A stretch of 64,000 nt of DNA from Malania oleifera (Eukaryota; Streptophyta; Magnoliopsida; Santalales; Ximeniaceae): positions 14,787,936-14,851,935 of the forward strand of contig NC_080422.1 of the NCBI RefSeq assembly GCF_029873635.1. Direction: 5' to 3'. The translations under genes and the position numbers were made by a program. The notes beneath the pieces are model-generated. The model saw only the letters and a list, made by a program, of their open reading frames with translations. It searched no databases and was not told where the DNA came from. Positions within the stretch are counted from its first letter, which is position 1; every line of letters starts with the position of its first letter. Shown piece after piece: positions 11,279-23,139 of this stretch.

Positions 11279-11640
11279 TCGCATTTTATGATTTTCTCAG
11301 TGTGATTGTTATTAAATTTAATTATAATGGTCATCACCAAGAAGTTTAAAAGATTCCTAAAAAAGAAGAATGGTGAACAAAAAAAAAAAAAATGAAGAAA
11401 CAAACAAACAAGAGAAGGCAGGTTGCTATGAATACAAGAAGCCCGAGCACTTTCGAACCGAATGTCCATATCCCAAGAAGGAAAGGAGGAAATTGAAGAA
11501 GAAGGCTTTCAATGTCATTTGGGAAGATAGCGACTTCGAATTGAACTCCAATAAAGAAACTGCAAATCTTTGTCTCACGACTATTGAGGACAAAGATAAG
11601 GTAAGCTCCTCCTCCTTGAATTAGAATTTTCAAGATGAAT
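11279..11640 (+). mobile_element. Copia gag fragment (zinc knuckle region)
   Basis: A short plus-strand stretch with a degraded knuckle (CYEYKKPEHFRTECPYPKK) followed by a lysine-rich segment and FNVIWEDSDFE. This resembles the nucleocapsid end of copia gag, including the W(E/D)DSD segment common after the knuckle in SIRE-type elements. Nothing else of the element is recognisable on either side, so this is an isolated fossil scrap and not a gene. Confidence 0.6.
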
Positions 11641-11735
11641 TATTAATTAGCATGAAAACAAAGTAATAAACTAAAAGAATGAGAAATGAGAATAATGTGA
11701 TCTAAAACAACAGTTTCTACTACGTTATTTGAAAG

Positions 11736-12029
11736 GTATTCTTCTGATGGATAGGTGGGATCTCGTTTTTATTCGTTGTTAGCTCAACTCTAAAGTTTCG
11801 TTGAGTGTATTTTAATTTGATTTTAGTTGTGTTTATGTTTTTGTTTTCTTTGTTAGTTATGTTTAGTTTTCGTTGTCCTAGTTTGGTTTAATTGCTGGCG
11901 TTGGTTTTTTTTAGAAGGTTTCTCTATACTCTCTCTTTTGTTTTATCTTGTAACCACGGTATTTTTCGGCAATAAGTGAGGGTATATTAATAAATAAATG
12001 GAGGTACCGCCCTCTTTAAAAAAAAAAAA
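11736..12029 (+). mobile_element. Non-LTR retrotransposon 3' end (5'-truncated LINE, or a SINE)
   Basis: A 294-bp T/G-rich segment ending in TAATAAATAAATGGAGGTACCGCCCTCTTT plus a run of about 12 A, shown here only for its tail. It is flanked by a 7-bp direct repeat TTGAAAG (11,729-11,735 and 12,030-12,036). A poly-A end plus a short TSD is the mark of target-primed reverse transcription. No reverse transcriptase is present. The TTGTAACCACGG stretch near the end resembles plant L1 3' ends, but a SINE cannot be excluded. Confidence 0.6.
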
Positions 12030-12036
12030 TTGAAAG

Positions 12037-12585
12037 AACAAATGGAAATTGGGCTAAAGGGAAAAATAATAACAAGGTGAAAAATGGCCGCAAGGCCTTA
12101 AGTGGAATAAATTGAGCAAGGAAAAGGAGGCCTCAACAAAAATTGAAAAAACAATTTTGAATAGTAAATAATGAAAATAATTTCACCAAATTTTCCATTC
12201 TTGAGCTCTAGCTCAACAAAAATTCTAATGAGCAAAACTTCAGGATATCAATACCATTTGGGTAAATTATTAAAAATGTTCCGAGGTTTCTAGCATCGAC
12301 ACTTACTTTCTTTGAGATTTCTAAAATGTACTTAGCATCTCTCTAACTAGAGTTTAAAATTTTATAATAATTATGAACAGTAATATATAAGTGTTTCTTT
12401 ATATGCTATTGTTAAATATGCTTTACATTATTTTCTTTTCTTTTTTTGAATACAAATGAACAATCTTGAATTGAGAAGAAAAATTTTCCATGGGACACTT
12501 GCTCCCACTAAAATTTTATAAAAGAATAAAATTATAAATTTTTTTAAAAATAACATAATCATGAGCAATACTACAAACTTATACA
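12037..12585. other. AT-rich intergenic stretch, no gene seen
   Basis: Low-complexity A/T-rich DNA between the non-LTR insertion and a solo LTR. No reading frame or repeat with recognisable homology. Confidence 0.6.
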
Positions 12586-12903
12586 TGTTGGCCTTTTGTG
12601 GAGCCTAGTTGTGTTAATTTGGATGGTGACACGACCTTTATTTAATGAGAAAATGATTGCTTTTGGGTGATTAGGGTTTGTGATCAAATTTCGCGAGAGA
12701 GCGAGAGAGAGAGTATTGTAATGCTACACTCTTTGTAATATTTCTCCCTGATAATAGTGAAATCCCTGCAACTCCGTGGACGTAGGCAAAATTGCCGAAC
12801 CACGTAAATACTGTTTTGTGTATGTGATTTATTTTTTTTTGACGTGTATTCTTTCTCTATTTTGTTTCTCACAGGTTTCGGAATTTGGTTTTAATTCCCA
12901 ACA
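12586..12903 (+). mobile_element. Solo LTR, copia type, with TSD ATACA
   Basis: A 318-bp segment starting TGTTGGCC and ending TTCCCAACA. It is flanked by the exact 5-bp direct repeat ATACA (12,581-12,585 and 12,904-12,908). Inside is the GTAGGCAAAATTGCCGAACC stretch that marks the end part of many copia LTRs, and a short (GA)n run. No internal region remains. Solo LTRs form by recombination between the two LTRs of a full element. Confidence 0.85.
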
Positions 12904-13077
12904 ATACACACACATATAAAGCAAAAAAAAAAATAAAGTAAGTGCGATAATCAAGCCCTTTAGAAGAGGTTTGTGCAATTTAAGCATACCATCCGTTAAT
13001 AAGCCAAGAATGCAAAATAATAGATGAAAAAAACATATGTTATAGAGTTAGATGGCCTCCTACATGATTATGCAGTG

Positions 13078-13380
13078 TGTCAAGGACCCCCAAAATGGGA
13101 CTCAAGCAAGGGCCGTGTGGCACTCGTTGAGAGCTCTCCCTCAACAAGTCAGCCAACTCTCACACGTTCAAGCCTGCAATCACGAGCACCAGGTGAGTCT
13201 CAATACCCAAGGCAACAGAACACCACAATGAAAAGAACTACTTGTATTATTCATCTACAAGAGAATCACCATACAAGCGATAACACAGATATTCATATAT
13301 TCATTCCAAATCCCTGAAGAATACAATTATAGTAGTATCTCACTCCCCCATTTCCCCCATTACATTGTCACACCCTAACA
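13078..13380 (-). repeat. Left LTR (3' LTR) of the compact chromovirus
   Basis: 303 bp, TG...CA ended. The inner end is followed by TCCTCCCCCACTC, the polypurine tract on the minus strand. It is about 88 bp shorter than its partner in the middle. Confidence 0.93.
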
Positions 13381-13469
13381 TCCTCCCCCACTCAATTTAT
13401 CGACGTCCTCGTCGATGTGTTGTAGATGGCCTTCTCACTCTTCTGATGTCGATGTAGATGTCGTTGACT

Positions 13470-14900
13470 ACGAATTTCTGAAATCTTCAATCTTCTGTAT
13501 GGCATGCTGAAGGTTGTCTGCTGTTTCCCAACTATTCTCTTCTTCCCCCAGTCCTAACCACTGAACCAGAAATTGTTGTTGTTGACGACCTTCTAGATTG
13601 ACGACTCTGTCTGCAATGATCTCCTGGACTTCTTTGGTGACAGGATGCCTTCTGGAAATTGTTGATCTCCTTAATTTTTGTCGATGTGGATCTGCTTCAT
13701 CTGTGTGGAATGACTTTAAATTGCTTACATGAAACACGGGATGAACTGGACGTCTGTGGCTTTTCATCCACTCGGGTTGCTCAAGCCGATAAGATGCATG
13801 TCCCACCTTTTCGATTACTCTGATTGGACCTTCGTAACGACGTAACAGCCTTTTATCCTTGCCACGAAGAAAGCGAAATGTCTCCGGTGGCACTTTTACA
13901 AGAACCAGATCTCCAGATTCAAATTGTTGTGGTCGTCTCCCTTTCTCAGCCCATTTCTTCATGCGCTTGGATGCTTTTTCTAACTGAGCTCGGGTGACTT
14001 CGATGTTTTGCAACTAATTTTTCGTGAATTGGTAGGCTTTTGGGCAATTTCCTTTGTATGGACCATCCAGAGTGTGTGGAAGAGTCGGTTGTTGACCTGT
14101 CACAATCTCAAAAGGGCTTTTATTAGTTGCAGAAGATTTCATAGAGTTAAAACAGAATTGTGCCGTGTCTAGTAAAGTAACCCAATTCTTCTGATTGGAG
14201 TGAACAAAATGTCGCAAGTATTCTTCCAGCATCCCATTAAAACGTTCAGTTTGACCATCTGTCTGTGGGTGATAGCTCGTGGAAAGATTAAGGTTTGAAC
14301 CCATCAAGCGAAAGAGTTCACCCCAAAATCCCCCCGTGAATCTAACATCCCTATCACTAATTAAGCTTTCTGGAACACCCCAATATTTCACCACATGCTT
14401 GAAGAATAACTGAGCTGTCTTCTCTGCTGAACACGGCTTCGAGACTGGTACGAAAGTTGCTTACTTTGAGAACCGGTCAATCACCACCAAAATTGTGTCA
14501 AACTCCTCTACTTTTGGCAACGAGGAAATAAAATCCAAAGAGACACTCTCCCATGGCCTAGCAGGAACTAGCAATGGCTCCAATAAACCCGAGGTCTTCT
14601 TTCTTTCTACCTTGTCTTGTTGACAAATCAAGCACGTTTTAGTATAACTCATCACATCATTTTGCATATTTGGCCAATAGTACCCCTGTGTAATCAAAGC
14701 ATGAGTTCTTCGCCATCCCGGATGACCAGCCCACAACGTATCATGACACTCTTTCAGTAAGGTTTTCCTCAAGTTTCCAGCTTTAGGCACATAGACTCTC
14801 CTGCCTTTAGTCATTATCAGTCCATCTTCTACCCAGAATTGTCGTGTCTTCCCTTCCTCTATTAGTTTGCTTAGTGACTGCACCTGCTGGTCTGTACTTA
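13470..14900 (-). other. Integrase and chromodomain of the compact chromovirus
   Basis: The zinc-binding HHCC segment lies near 14.65-14.75 kb (CHDTLWAGHPGWRRTHALI, CLICQQDK). The catalytic core follows (SLDFISSLPKVEEFDTILVV; SLISDRDVRFTGGFWGELF; SYHPQTDGQTERFN). The GPF/Y-like segment reads RRYEGPIRVIEKVGHASYRL. A classical chromodomain closes the protein at about 13.47-13.65 kb (IIADRVVNLEGRQQQQFLV, QWLGLGEEENSWE). Confidence 0.9.
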
Positions 14901-14949
14901 AATGTTCCTTGATAAGATTCTTCAAAGGTAGCGCCACCCTACTAGTTGA

Positions 14950-16850
14950 TATATGACTGATGATTTTCAATGCTGCCAATTCAGTTTTTCTACTTAAAGC
15001 ATCGGCCACTTCATTCGTCTTTCCCACTTTATATTCAAAAGCAAAATCAAATTCAGCTAGCTTCTCCTGCCAACGGGCTTGTTTTGACGTTAGTCCAGGT
15101 TGTGACAAAAAATGAGTAACTGCTACATTATTGGTTTTTACCACAAATTTGGACCCCAAAAGATAGTGCCTCCACACCCGAAGACAATGTACCACTGCGA
15201 GAAGGTCCTTTTCTTGTGCTGTATAGTTCCGTTCGGCACCCGACAATTTTCTACTTTCAAAAGCAACTGGATGCCCTTCCTGCAAGAGAACTCCCCCTAA
15301 TGCAAAGTCTGAGGCATCTACTTGCACTTCAAACGGTTTTGTCACATCAGGAAAGATTAGCACAGGATCTCATACAATCTTTTCTTTTAATTCAACAAAT
15401 GCTGATTGGCACTCTTCTGACCACCCCCATGGTACCCCCTTCCTCAATAAATTCGTTAACAATACAACTCTTCTAGAGTACCCCTCTATAAACTTTCGGT
15501 AGTAGTTGGCTAGACCCAAGAAAGATCGCAGTTCTCTAACGGATGTAGGTGCTCGCCACTCCTTGATAGTTTTTACTTTAGCTGAATCCATCCGAATCTG
15601 GCCCTCCTCAATGATATGCCCCAAGAATTTAATACGCTTTTGAGCGAAAGCACACTTCTCCCCTTTTACATATAACTGATTTTCTTTGAGTTTTTGAAAA
15701 ACCTTTCGAAGATGATCTTTATGTTCTTCTAAGGATGCGCTGAAAACCAGTATGTCATCAAGGTAAACAACCACAAACTGATCAAGGTAGTCTCGAAAAA
15801 CCTGATTCATTAGAGAACAAAAGGTAGCGGGTGCATTTGTTAGCCCAAAAGGCATGACAAGGAATTCAAATGCTCCATACCATGTGACACAAGTGGTATT
15901 CGGTTCATCTCCCTCAACAATGCGCACTTGATAATATCCCGACCTCAGGTCCAGTTTCGTGAAATATCTAGCTGTACTTAACTGGTCAAAAATATCAGCA
16001 ATCAGTGGAATAGGATACTTGTTGCGCACGGTCACCTTATTAAGAGCCCGATAATCTATACACAAGCGCAAACTACCATCTTGTTTCTTCTGAAATAACA
16101 CTGGGGCCCCAAAAGGTGCTTTTGAAGGCCGGATGAACCCTGCTGCAATAAGATCATTCAGTTGCCTTCTAAGTTCAGCTAACTCAGGCGGCGCCATTCG
16201 ATAAGGGGCACGTGCTGGCGGCTTTACTCCTGGCAAAAGTTCAATTTCGTGGTCAATCTGTCGTCGAGGTGGTAAAACCCTGGGTAGCTGTTCCGGGATC
16301 ACCTCCTTGAACTCTTCTAAAACTTCCTTAATCTCAAGTGGATATTTCCCTACTTTTGCATCTTCTGAGACTATTGGTAGAACCACGAAAGAAGATTCTC
16401 CCCTTTTTACTCCCTTTTTGAATTGGAGGGCTGAGAGCAACTTCCTCTCATCAAAATTGTTGTAGGCTGCGGGGACCGCACAAGGTGCACTTCCCATTAT
16501 CACAAGACAATCAGCAGCTGGGATCGGCATTGAGCGTGTCACTTTAAGAAAATCCATCCCCAATACCACATCAAAGTCGTCAAGGGGTGCCACAGTGAAA
16601 TCAACTATTCCAGACCATGATCCCATTTGGCATGCCACTTTAGGTACCACCCCCACCGTGGTTAATGCTGGAGAATTCACTGCTTTTATCTTGCCCACAT
16701 CTTTATCTACTTGCAATTCTAACCGTTGAGCTTCAGAATCAGCAATGAAATTATGGGTGGCCCCTGTATCAATCATGGCCCTGATTTTCTTTCCATTCAA
16801 AAGTAGATCCACATACATTAGTCCCTTCTCCTGAGACTTGTTGTGAATTA
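14950..16850 (-). other. Protease, RT and RNase H region of the compact chromovirus
   Basis: The protease motif MIDTGATHNFIADSEA lies near 16.77 kb. RT spans about 15.5-16.25 kb with FQKKQDGSLRLCIDYRALN, YPIPLIADIFDQL and FVVVYLDDILVFS. RNase H spans about 14.95-15.4 kb (VQVDASDFALGGVLLQEGH, AQEKDLLAVVHCLRVWRHYL). The active-site Asp residues are visible. Confidence 0.9.
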
Positions 16851-16899
16851 CTTGACGCTCTAATGCCCCCAAAAATCTCAAGGCTCCCACCATATTTGG

Positions 16900-18300
16900 T
16901 TGTTCTTCTGGAATTGCTGTCGAGGTTTCGGTTTCCCCTCGAAGGGCCTTCATAGCATTCAAAGCCTTACGATCGGGGCACTTCGCCACTCGATGTGGTC
17001 CACTGCAAAGAAAACAAGAGATCGGTCGACGCTCTCCACCCCCTGTTCGTCCGCCCCTCCACTCCCTATTCATGGGCGCTCTTTTATCTTTCCAAGAACT
17101 ATTTGTCTCCTTATCCCTTCCCCCATTTGTGGGCTTATACACTTTGTTGGGACGGGAATCATTATTGGCGGATGTAGGGAAATTTCGCTTCCCAGAAGTA
17201 TCTGAAAAATCATCCAACCGTTCAGCAGCAGCGAGGGCAGAAGAGAGATCACCAGCACCTTGCCGACGTATTTCATTTCTTGGCCATGTCTTCAAACCCC
17301 GAAGAAAATGAATCAGTTTATCCGATTCAGTCATGTCTACAATGTCCAACATCAAGGCTTGGTATTCCCTTACATAACTCCTTAACGAGCTCGTCTGTTG
17401 CAATTCAATTACTTTACACTTTGCTATATACTCCACATTTTCTGGATAGAATTGGGCCTTCAACGCCTGTTTCAACCCCTCCCATGTGTTAATGACACAT
17501 CTATTGTGCTGAATATCATTCCATTTAGTTCTCCACCACAATTTTGCATCCCCAACCAGGTATACCATTGCCATATTGACCCGGTCCACTTCTAAATCCA
17601 CTCGGGAGCACGTGAAGTAGTGTTCCATATCAAAGAAGAAATTGTCTAGCTCCTTTGCATCTCGTGTACCCCCAAAACTTTTAGGTTCCGGTACCTTCCA
17701 TCGAGAAGTCTCATTTGGATGTGCAACTGGCCATCGGGCTAACTGTGCCACTGCATTCACTTTCGCAGTGATCTCTTGTAAATCCCTCTGGACTTGGACC
17801 ACCGCACTTTGGACATTGCCCATCTCCTTCAAATCTCCCTTCAAAGCAGTAATGGACACTTTAACATCTTCTGTAAGGAAATCAAGATTATCCGTTAGCT
17901 CCCGTAAGGAGGCCTCAAGCTCTATTGGCTCTCCCCGTTGGGACGAAAGAGATGGCAATATGCCCTCAATATGTTGTAGCCTACTCTCAAAGGCTTCCAA
18001 CTGCTCGATACTCTTCTGGAAGGCCTCAAACTCTCTTGGCCGTTTCTCCAGGGATTTCACACTTGGAATGAATTTTTCAAGTTCCTCAAGTCTCTCTACG
18101 ACTTTTGATACCCCATAGAGATTTTCTCTAGGGTTTTCTTCGGCGGCCTCAAGCTCTGTTGACCCGCCTTTCTCTTTTATCAATGTTGCCACCAACCCTT
18201 GGAAGTCACCGCACGTTGTCTCCAGGGTTGCGAGTTTTGTCTCAAGCGCCTCAATGCGCTTCACTCTTCCTGACTTATTTCTCCTAATCCCACGCATGGT
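16900..18300 (-). other. gag region of the compact chromovirus
   Basis: Begins with a coiled-coil-rich N-terminal part full of Glu/Leu (VERLEELEKFIPSVKSLEKR and similar). Next is a Retrotrans_gag-type core (FFFDMEHYFTCSRVDLEVDR, DAKLWWRTKW, LKAQFYPENVEYIAKCK) and one CCHC knuckle, CFLCSGPHRVAKC, near 17.0 kb. The capsid/nucleocapsid homology continues into the protease without an obvious boundary, as usual in gypsy elements with a single polyprotein. Confidence 0.88.
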
Positions 18301-18315
18301 GCTCGCACACACTGT

Positions 18316-18327
18316 GCTCTGATACCA
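18316..18327 (-). other. Primer binding site (tRNA-iMet)
   Basis: On the minus strand this reads TGGTATCAGAGC, the standard complement of initiator tRNA-Met used by plant LTR elements to start minus-strand DNA. It sits two bases inside the 5' LTR. Confidence 0.93.
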
Positions 18328-18329
18328 AC

Positions 18330-18720
18330 TGTCACGGACCCCCAAAATGGGACTCAAGCAAGGGCCGTGTGGCACTCGTTGAGAGCTCTCCCTCGACAAG
18401 TCAGACAACTCTCACACGTTCAAGCCTGCAATCACGAGCACCAGGTGAGTCTCAATACTCAAGGAAAACAAGAAACAATAGGATTTCACATGAGCAATAT
18501 ATTCTTATACACCGAATAAGACTATAACAATCAGAGACATCATAATCCAAGGCAACATAACACCACAATGAAAAGAACTACTTGTATTATTCATCTACAA
18601 GAGAATCACCATACAAGCGATAACACAGATATTCATATATTCATTCCAAATCCGTGAAGAATACAATTATAGTAGTATCTCACTCCCCCATTTCCCCCAT
18701 TACATTGTCACACCCTAACA
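18330..18720 (-). repeat. Right LTR (5' LTR) of the compact chromovirus
   Basis: 391 bp, TG...CA ended, near-identical to the left LTR outside one internal block of about 88 bp (about 18,460-18,550). The CAGTG TSD follows directly. Confidence 0.93.
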
Positions 18721-18725
18721 CAGTG

Positions 18726-19527
18726 CCTAAAAACTAGCCCTGTGATGTTTGAGTTCCACTCTTTTCAAGTGTAAATGGAGTCATAAACATCTCCACGTTG
18801 TATGCACTTAAGACATCTACAAGAGAAAATTTACTCTCTAATTTCCTTCTTTACAAGAGAAAAACCCCTTTGAAAATTTTTAAAACCCTATTTGAAACTC
18901 TAAAAATATTAAGAGAAAGACATAATGAAATTTACTCTTTGTTTTGTATAATTTTGGTAATCCACAACACAGCTGATGCTTGGAAAGAGTTCTGGTTTTT
19001 TTTTTCCCCCCATAAATCTTGAATTCAAGGTACAAAACTCAACCCACACCTGGGTTATAAATTCAATATACTTGACAATTCAAAATTAAGAAGTATTCTC
19101 CAAAGAATGTTCTCTCCTAAACTTACGACACAATTCATCAATCCAAAATTTCAATTCTCGACGCAAACGACAACATTTCACAAAAGACTAAGATGCCGAA
19201 TAAATATGCACAAATTTTCTGTACGAAAAATTATTGGGGAACTGAGGAATAGCAGAGCCTCGTGCTCTCCAGAGTAGAACATCAATCTTGACCTACATAG
19301 AGAAATCCTTGGGGCAGGTGGAGAGGGCACAGCATAGGCTTGTGCCAATTAGTGTAGATTGGAGAATATCCTCTTAGGCTCAAATCACTGAGGTCGTCCG
19401 AGCAGATAAAATGCAGGCATACACAAGTTACCAGAACCAGAGCTTCATTCCCATCAATCAAGAATATGGCTTTCTCCAGCGTTCTGGGATCAAACCAAGC
19501 AACTCAACAGCAACCACACCTGATCGA
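18726..19527. other. Stretch without recognised genes
   Basis: DNA between the chromovirus and the TSR1-like exon. It holds no supported reading frame. Because it follows the TSR1-like stop codon on the minus strand, the nearest part would have been the 3' UTR of that gene. Confidence 0.5.
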
Positions 19528-19632
19528 TCATGAATCACAAATCGGGAATATATCTTCTGGCCATTTGGGATATGTGCGCTTGTACAAGCTCATGCGTACC
19601 GCGTGCACGTCCACATGCACAAGCACAAAAAA
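19528..19632 (-). pseudogene. TSR1: TSR1-like last exon (pre-rRNA processing protein), isolated
   Basis: Minus-strand segment encoding MSLYKRTYPKWPEDIFPI and then a stop at 19,528-19,530. This closely matches the C-terminus of eukaryotic TSR1, a GTPase-like factor for 40S subunit maturation in the nucleolus and cytoplasm. A pyrimidine-rich tract ending in CAG just upstream gives a credible splice acceptor, with the exon starting at 19,632. The dozen residues before MSLYKR fit TSR1 poorly. The other recognised TSR1 exon is at 37.0-37.2 kb, with a retroelement nest between, and the stretch that should join them was not found. It is therefore most likely a broken gene or gene fragment. A live gene with a very long intron is the alternative. 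Confidence 0.6.
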
Positions 19633-20385
19633 CTGAAAAAAAAAATAATTGGGAATTTTTTCTAGGCAACTAAAGCAAAGTAGAAAACTTTGCATTAGGG
19701 GGTGGAGAGAGAACAAAGGCGACCATCCATATTCTAAAACCAAACTTCATAGTAAGGGTGGAGAGTAGCCAAAGGCAACCATCCATATTCTGAAACATTG
19801 TCCATTGATATATCAGGAAAGAAGACAAGCATGCTAGACAATTCTTTAAAGTTAAAAGAACTCTAATTCAGTCAATGATTACCAAATATTATGTTAATAA
19901 AGCTTCAAGGAACTTGTTTCAACAATTCATTCATCAATGACTGAGGATCAACACAAACCCAACCCAAGTCAAAACAAGAAGAATACTGTCATGTTTGTAA
20001 AAACCTAAAGCCACGGTCGAACCGATTAGTATTTTCTATCTAATTATTTATTTGCGTAGTATAAACGACTCAATCTCAAAATAATAAAATATGGACTCAT
20101 TTCAATATTTTATTAATTTAGAAAGCCATATTAATTTTAAAACATAGTTTTAGATTTAAATAGGACGTAGATCAGGTCAGTGCTCTCAATCAAATCATAA
20201 AATGGTTACGTACAATACAATATCTTGGACCATGCATATCAAATCCAAGTAAAAATTACAAATTAACTCCTCATCTAAAAACTAAGTTGATGTTTGGTTC
20301 AAAGTTTATTATTGCATGAATTTACGAGTTAAGTTGGTTGTTGGGTCATTCCGCCATTGGTAGTGCAAAGGAGGGTGAGCATGTG

Positions 20386-20902
20386 TGTAAGAAAATTTTC
20401 ATAAATATATTGCAACCAAGGATCTTCAATTATCATGAACTTCACATCAATTACTTTATGCGGAAAATAAATAAATCATAAACTGTAAATTTTACATATT
20501 GGAATCGGCCATATCGAACCTATCGAGAAGAATACTCGGAGAATCTGAAAAAATCGTTTCTCCCACTTCTCCTCTTTCTCTTTCCTTCCTTCACCAAATC
20601 TATGAGATCTCCTGATGATTAGACAAGTAGTGGCAGAGAGAGGACAAATCCTTTCTTCCTATGCCCTTATAGTTACACCCATAATAGTAGCTAATAAATA
20701 TATTATATACATATATATCTATAATATTTATGTATAGAAATCTCTTCAAACTTCCACAATTAATTTCTCATATTAAATAAGCTAACCTTTTAGTTAACAC
20801 ATACAACCGTTAATTCATATCCTTATCATATGAGACATATTCCCTATATGTGGGACCCACATCATTAATGTGGGATATATTCTTTGGAATATAAATCCTA
20901 CA
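20386..20902 (-). repeat. Copia LTR in the duplicated segment
   Basis: 517 bp, starting TGTAAGAAAATTTTC and ending AAATCCTACA, nearly identical to the LTR at 27,607-28,109. It is preceded by the same ATGTG target sequence (20,381-20,385), which shows that this is a copy of the same insertion event, not an independent one. Confidence 0.9.
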
Positions 20903-23139
20903 TTCTCCCACTTGAACCATATGAATGATATTAATATGGATTAACAAATATCCATAATGTGCACAAAACATTAGCTTATTTATACTTTTCAATGAGATTA
21001 ACATAATATTATAATCAAGCACAAACGCAACTCATAGATTAACGCAGTCATGTGGCGGTAAGAGTAAGTATAGAGCGATGCACCTTCCCGCGTTTTCCAT
21101 GTACTCTATTTCGCTAAATGGCAATACAAATGTACAACTAATAACCCACTTAACTATGATCTATAAATTAGGATAGTACTACCATAACTGTCCTTTAAAT
21201 GTTCTTGTCAAAGAACCACGTTTCTGTTTACATTGACAACCATCTCTAAATCAAGTAATTTTTGGGTAAACATAAATAATGTTTCGAAAACACACCTTTA
21301 TTATATGCATTATACATATTATAGAACAAAACCTAACGATCCACTATTATAACATCAAGGATTTTTACAAACAAAGACCCATGTAAGAAACACCTGGTCT
21401 TTAAATGCCTTTAGTGCCAATCCTTTTGTTTAAAGGATCTTCTATTCCCGATGAGCTTAGTCCCTTATATGTTCTATAAGTGACTGTCTGTTCGAATTCT
21501 TTCCCCTCATTCCCTCCTTCACGGCCAATACTTGATCTCCATATGCTTAGCGCCATTAGAGTATTTGTCGTTTTTGGAGAAAAAGCACTGCTTTTCGGAA
21601 TTATCATCACAAAAATTCTCAACCGCCCCCTGTTCTATCACTGTCACAATCTCCAAGTCCTGAGATAAGTTTCCGCAACCGACTAAGCCTGAAATTCGGT
21701 GGCCTCATTCAAGCGCACAAATTCGCTTTTCCATAGTATACTGCATTAGCGATAACATAGTCCTCGTTTGGCGCGCTTCCATGATATTGCTTCCTCTAGC
21801 TACACAGGAACAAATAACCATAACGTTGACTTACGAGACTATCAACGCATCTAGCAAAATCTGAGTCAGAAGTAGCCAGCCACCGCGGTGCAATCCACAT
21901 ATCTGTTTCTCCGCGTAATATGTGTGCTACATGTCCTGGTTCCTTTTAAGTACCAATCAAGACTGCTCTTGCAGCGTGTCACATATGCTCCTTCCTGGAT
22001 TACTTTGGTACCCTTGAAATGGAATATTTTTTTCACCCGAGTTGATTTATCTCTCTATGGTTATTATACTCTACCCTCGTCCCTGGAAAACAGCTCGCGG
22101 TCCCTGCTTCCCTGAGCATGCTCTTTCCCACTTCACCACTCGGTCATATCCTTGGTCTCGTTATAGTATCTCGGCACATACATCCAATCCCCAACCCCAA
22201 CTGCAAGGTAGAATATTTGGCATACTTGTACTTTTCGAATGATTGTTTGGGGACAATAGTTTAGACTTGACTGGTACCCCTTTACAAGAGGAGGCAGACG
22301 TTGGTTGGACTCAATCAGCCATCTGAATTTGTCGAGAACGGTATGACTAATATCCCTTGCTGCGACACGCCTACAAGCCTAAGTAAATAACGGTCCCAGA
22401 AGAGTTGTAAGGCCAAGCAAGCACAGTAAGTTGCCGCGGGGCCGTTCACACCCATCGTTTTGCATTTCAAAGTCTCATAAAAGAAATTTCTCTTGTGTAT
22501 CATTCAATAAGCCAAGAGCCTACTGGCAAGGAAAATGAGCTATCAACCAGTATAGAATCGAAAGGATAACTGCGGGCGCCCCTTAACTCCTTTAGTAGAT
22601 ACACCGATCAACAGGGTTTTCTAGGGCTTTAAAAAACCAAAGAGCGTGGATGTTAGCAGGAAACTAAAATATCAGTGCCCTGGAAGCGCTTGTTTAAGTC
22701 GCTATATTGATTTCTGTAATTTGCAAACCATGTTTCTCTGTGTCCTTTGTAATCTGGAACCGCAGAAGGAGCCAGAGAGACCGCGGTGCAGTACATAAAA
22801 GTCGCAGGTACACAAAAAGCAGGGGTCATGGTGCACGGGCCATTTTGGGGGGACGCGAAATCAAAAATGAGTCAACCCCAAAACCAGAAGGATCGAAAAG
22901 AGGTCCGTTTAGAACAGGAGAAAACGTCTCTTATAATCACCTCTTAACTCCTGCCCTTCTGAGTGAAACCCTGGGACAGAACACACAAGCTTGCTTGAGA
23001 GAGTTCAATTTGATTCATGCCATTATAGTACGGGTTCATTGGTCTTAAAGACCCATTGACCACCAATCTAGTAGTGAACATCTCGCTATAGGTTCAGTAC
23101 GATCTACAGAGAATCTAAAGCTGGATAATCCCGTAGCGA

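Larger units (their letters stand above)
13078..18720 (-). mobile_element. Compact chromodomain Ty3/gypsy element (Reina/Galadriel-like chromovirus)
   Basis: A 5.64-kb element on the minus strand with LTRs of 303 and 391 bp, a perfect CAGTG TSD (13,073-13,077 and 18,721-18,725), an iMet-type primer binding site and a polypurine tract. Coding order is gag, protease, RT, RNase H, integrase, chromodomain. Small size and short LTRs fit the Reina or Galadriel clade of chromoviruses; the clade is inferred. It is close to whole, with about two or three interruptions in the coding region. The LTRs differ at about six aligned positions plus one roughly 88-bp length difference, which suggests insertion within about the last million years. 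Confidence 0.93.

Noticed and set aside
11370-11624. Stand-alone zinc-finger gene
   Set aside because: The CCHC-like motif with flanking lysine-rich sequence matches copia gag. No gene structure around it.
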